Origin: Bacteroidales bacterium
GTDB lineage: Bacteria > Bacteroidota > Bacteroidia > Bacteroidales > Salinivirgaceae
Reading direction: 5' to 3'
Length of the DNA: 64,000 nucleotides
NCBI GenBank assembly: GCA_012519055.1
Contig: JAAYQU010000001.1
Location: 62,001-126,000 of the forward strand
Shown here: positions 63,401 to 64,000 of the stretch, in pieces
How the letters are laid out: every line of letters begins with the position of its first letter
How positions within the stretch are numbered: the first letter of the stretch is position 1
Position numbers and translations under genes: made by a program
Notes under the pieces: generated by a model
What the model was told of the DNA's origin: nothing
Seen by the model: the letters and a program-made list of their open reading frames with translations, nothing else
The model's database searches: none

Positions 63401-64000
63401 ATGGCAAACCTAAAAGAGATAAGAACCCGAATTACTTCGGTAACCAATACAAGACAGGTTACTAGTGCCATGAAAATGGTATCAGCAGCCAAATTGCGTA
63501 AAGCACAAGAAGCGGTTGCCAAAATAAGGTCTTATTCCGATAAAATGCTTGAAATTATTGATTCTGTTGGGAAATCAGTTACAGAGAGTTTCGATTCTCC
63601 CCTATTTAAACTTAAACCAACGGGCAGTACTTTAGTAATATTGGTTACCTCAAACAAAGGACTTTGTGGTGTTTTTAATTCAGCCATTACTCGTATGGCG
63701 GTTGACTGGGTAAAAACCGAGCGCGCCGAAGAACTTGAAAATAAACAAGTAACTTTTTTAACAATTGGAAAAAAGGGATTTGATGTTATTTCAAGAATGG
63801 GATTTGACATTATTGGGCGTAATGACAATTTAGTTAATAAACCATCATACAATCTTACAACATTTTTCACTAAAACACTATTAGAAAAATATAACAACGG
63901 CGAATATCGCGAGATAATAATATTTTACAATAGTTTTAAAAATGTTGCTACTCAGCAACCGCTAATGGAGACATTTTTGCCCATAAAAATTGAAAAGAAC
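63401..64000 (+). CDS. atpG: ATP synthase F1 subunit gamma (3' truncated by the window)
   Basis: Gamma is the central rotating shaft of F1. The first 200 codons are present and the frame remains open to the last base. The N-terminus, MANLKEIRTRITSVTNTRQV, then TSAMKMVSAAKLRKAQE near residue 21, is the conserved coiled-coil helix. TSNKGLCGVFNSAI near residue 84 is the second family landmark. About 90 residues are missing. It follows atpA by 14 bp. The downstream neighbours are outside the window. Confidence 0.95.
   Translation, partial: MANLKEIRTRITSVTNTRQVTSAMKMVSAAKLRKAQEAVAKIRSYSDKMLEIIDSVGKSVTESFDSPLFKLKPTGSTLVILVTSNKGLCGVFNSAITRMAVDWVKTERAEELENKQVTFLTIGKKGFDVISRMGFDIIGRNDNLVNKPSYNLTTFFTKTLLEKYNNGEYREIIIFYNSFKNVATQQPLMETFLPIKIEKN

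Noticed and set aside
1-64000. tRNA, rRNA, insertion sequence, phage or integrase genes
   Set aside because: The spacers were read for cloverleaf-like or rRNA-like segments and the frames for transposase or integrase motifs; none was recognised. A covariance-model scan would be needed to exclude small RNAs.

Overview
The window is a contiguous piece of a low-GC chromosome from a member of the Bacteroidota, most probably an anaerobic Bacteroidales-like lineage. Four large or secreted proteins end in a type IX secretion (T9SS) C-terminal sorting domain. Several upstream regions carry the Bacteroidota-type promoter (TTTG, about 20 nt, TAnnTTTG) rather than a sigma-70 one. Housekeeping content fits: Kdo lipid A genes (waaA, kdsB, kdsD), futalosine-route menaquinone synthesis (mqnC), B12-dependent ribonucleotide reductase, and a ferredoxin-linked 2-oxoacid oxidoreductase. 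No rRNA, tRNA, CRISPR array, transposase or phage gene was recognised.

Layout. 1-4.5 kb: end of an outer-membrane-like protein, waaA, nrdJ. 4.6-17.3 kb (minus): an ATP-grasp-like protein and a 3738-residue T9SS-exported surface protein. 17.8-26 kb: dgt and a 2179-residue BspA-type leucine-rich-repeat surface protein of six tandem modules, visibly richer in G+C than its neighbours. 26.1-28.2 kb (minus): a SiaC-like protein, kdsB and a deoxynucleoside kinase. 28.5-34.4 kb: cmk-ispH, an aminotransferase and a four-subunit kor operon. 34.5-37 kb: a methyltransferase, a class III nucleotide cyclase fused to an HD phosphohydrolase, and a 56-residue membrane protein. 37.3-49.5 kb (mostly minus): pdxA, pepA, folK, a secreted thioredoxin-like protein, an aspartate ammonia-lyase fused to a cyclic-nucleotide-binding domain, a secreted M14 carboxypeptidase and recQ, with mqnC on plus. 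49.6-64 kb: kdsD, a lipoprotein, a polyprenyl-phosphate sugar transferase, ispD, an orphan histidine kinase, the DUF177-rpmF-plsX-fabH cluster, a bactofilin, and the ATP synthase genes atpB-E-F-H-A-G (atpG runs off the end).

How the genes fit together. dNTP supply is represented by nrdJ, dgt and the deoxynucleoside kinase. Envelope synthesis is represented by the Kdo genes, the sugar transferase, plsX and fabH. Amino-acid fermentation is suggested by the aminotransferase next to kor, the secreted peptidase, the leucyl aminopeptidase and the aspartase. The most unusual content is a possible cyclic-nucleotide circuit within 9 kb: one protein that may both make and hydrolyse a cyclic nucleotide, and one metabolic enzyme carrying a CAP-type sensor domain directly on its N-terminus. 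This link is an inference; the sensor lacks the usual phosphate-binding arginine.
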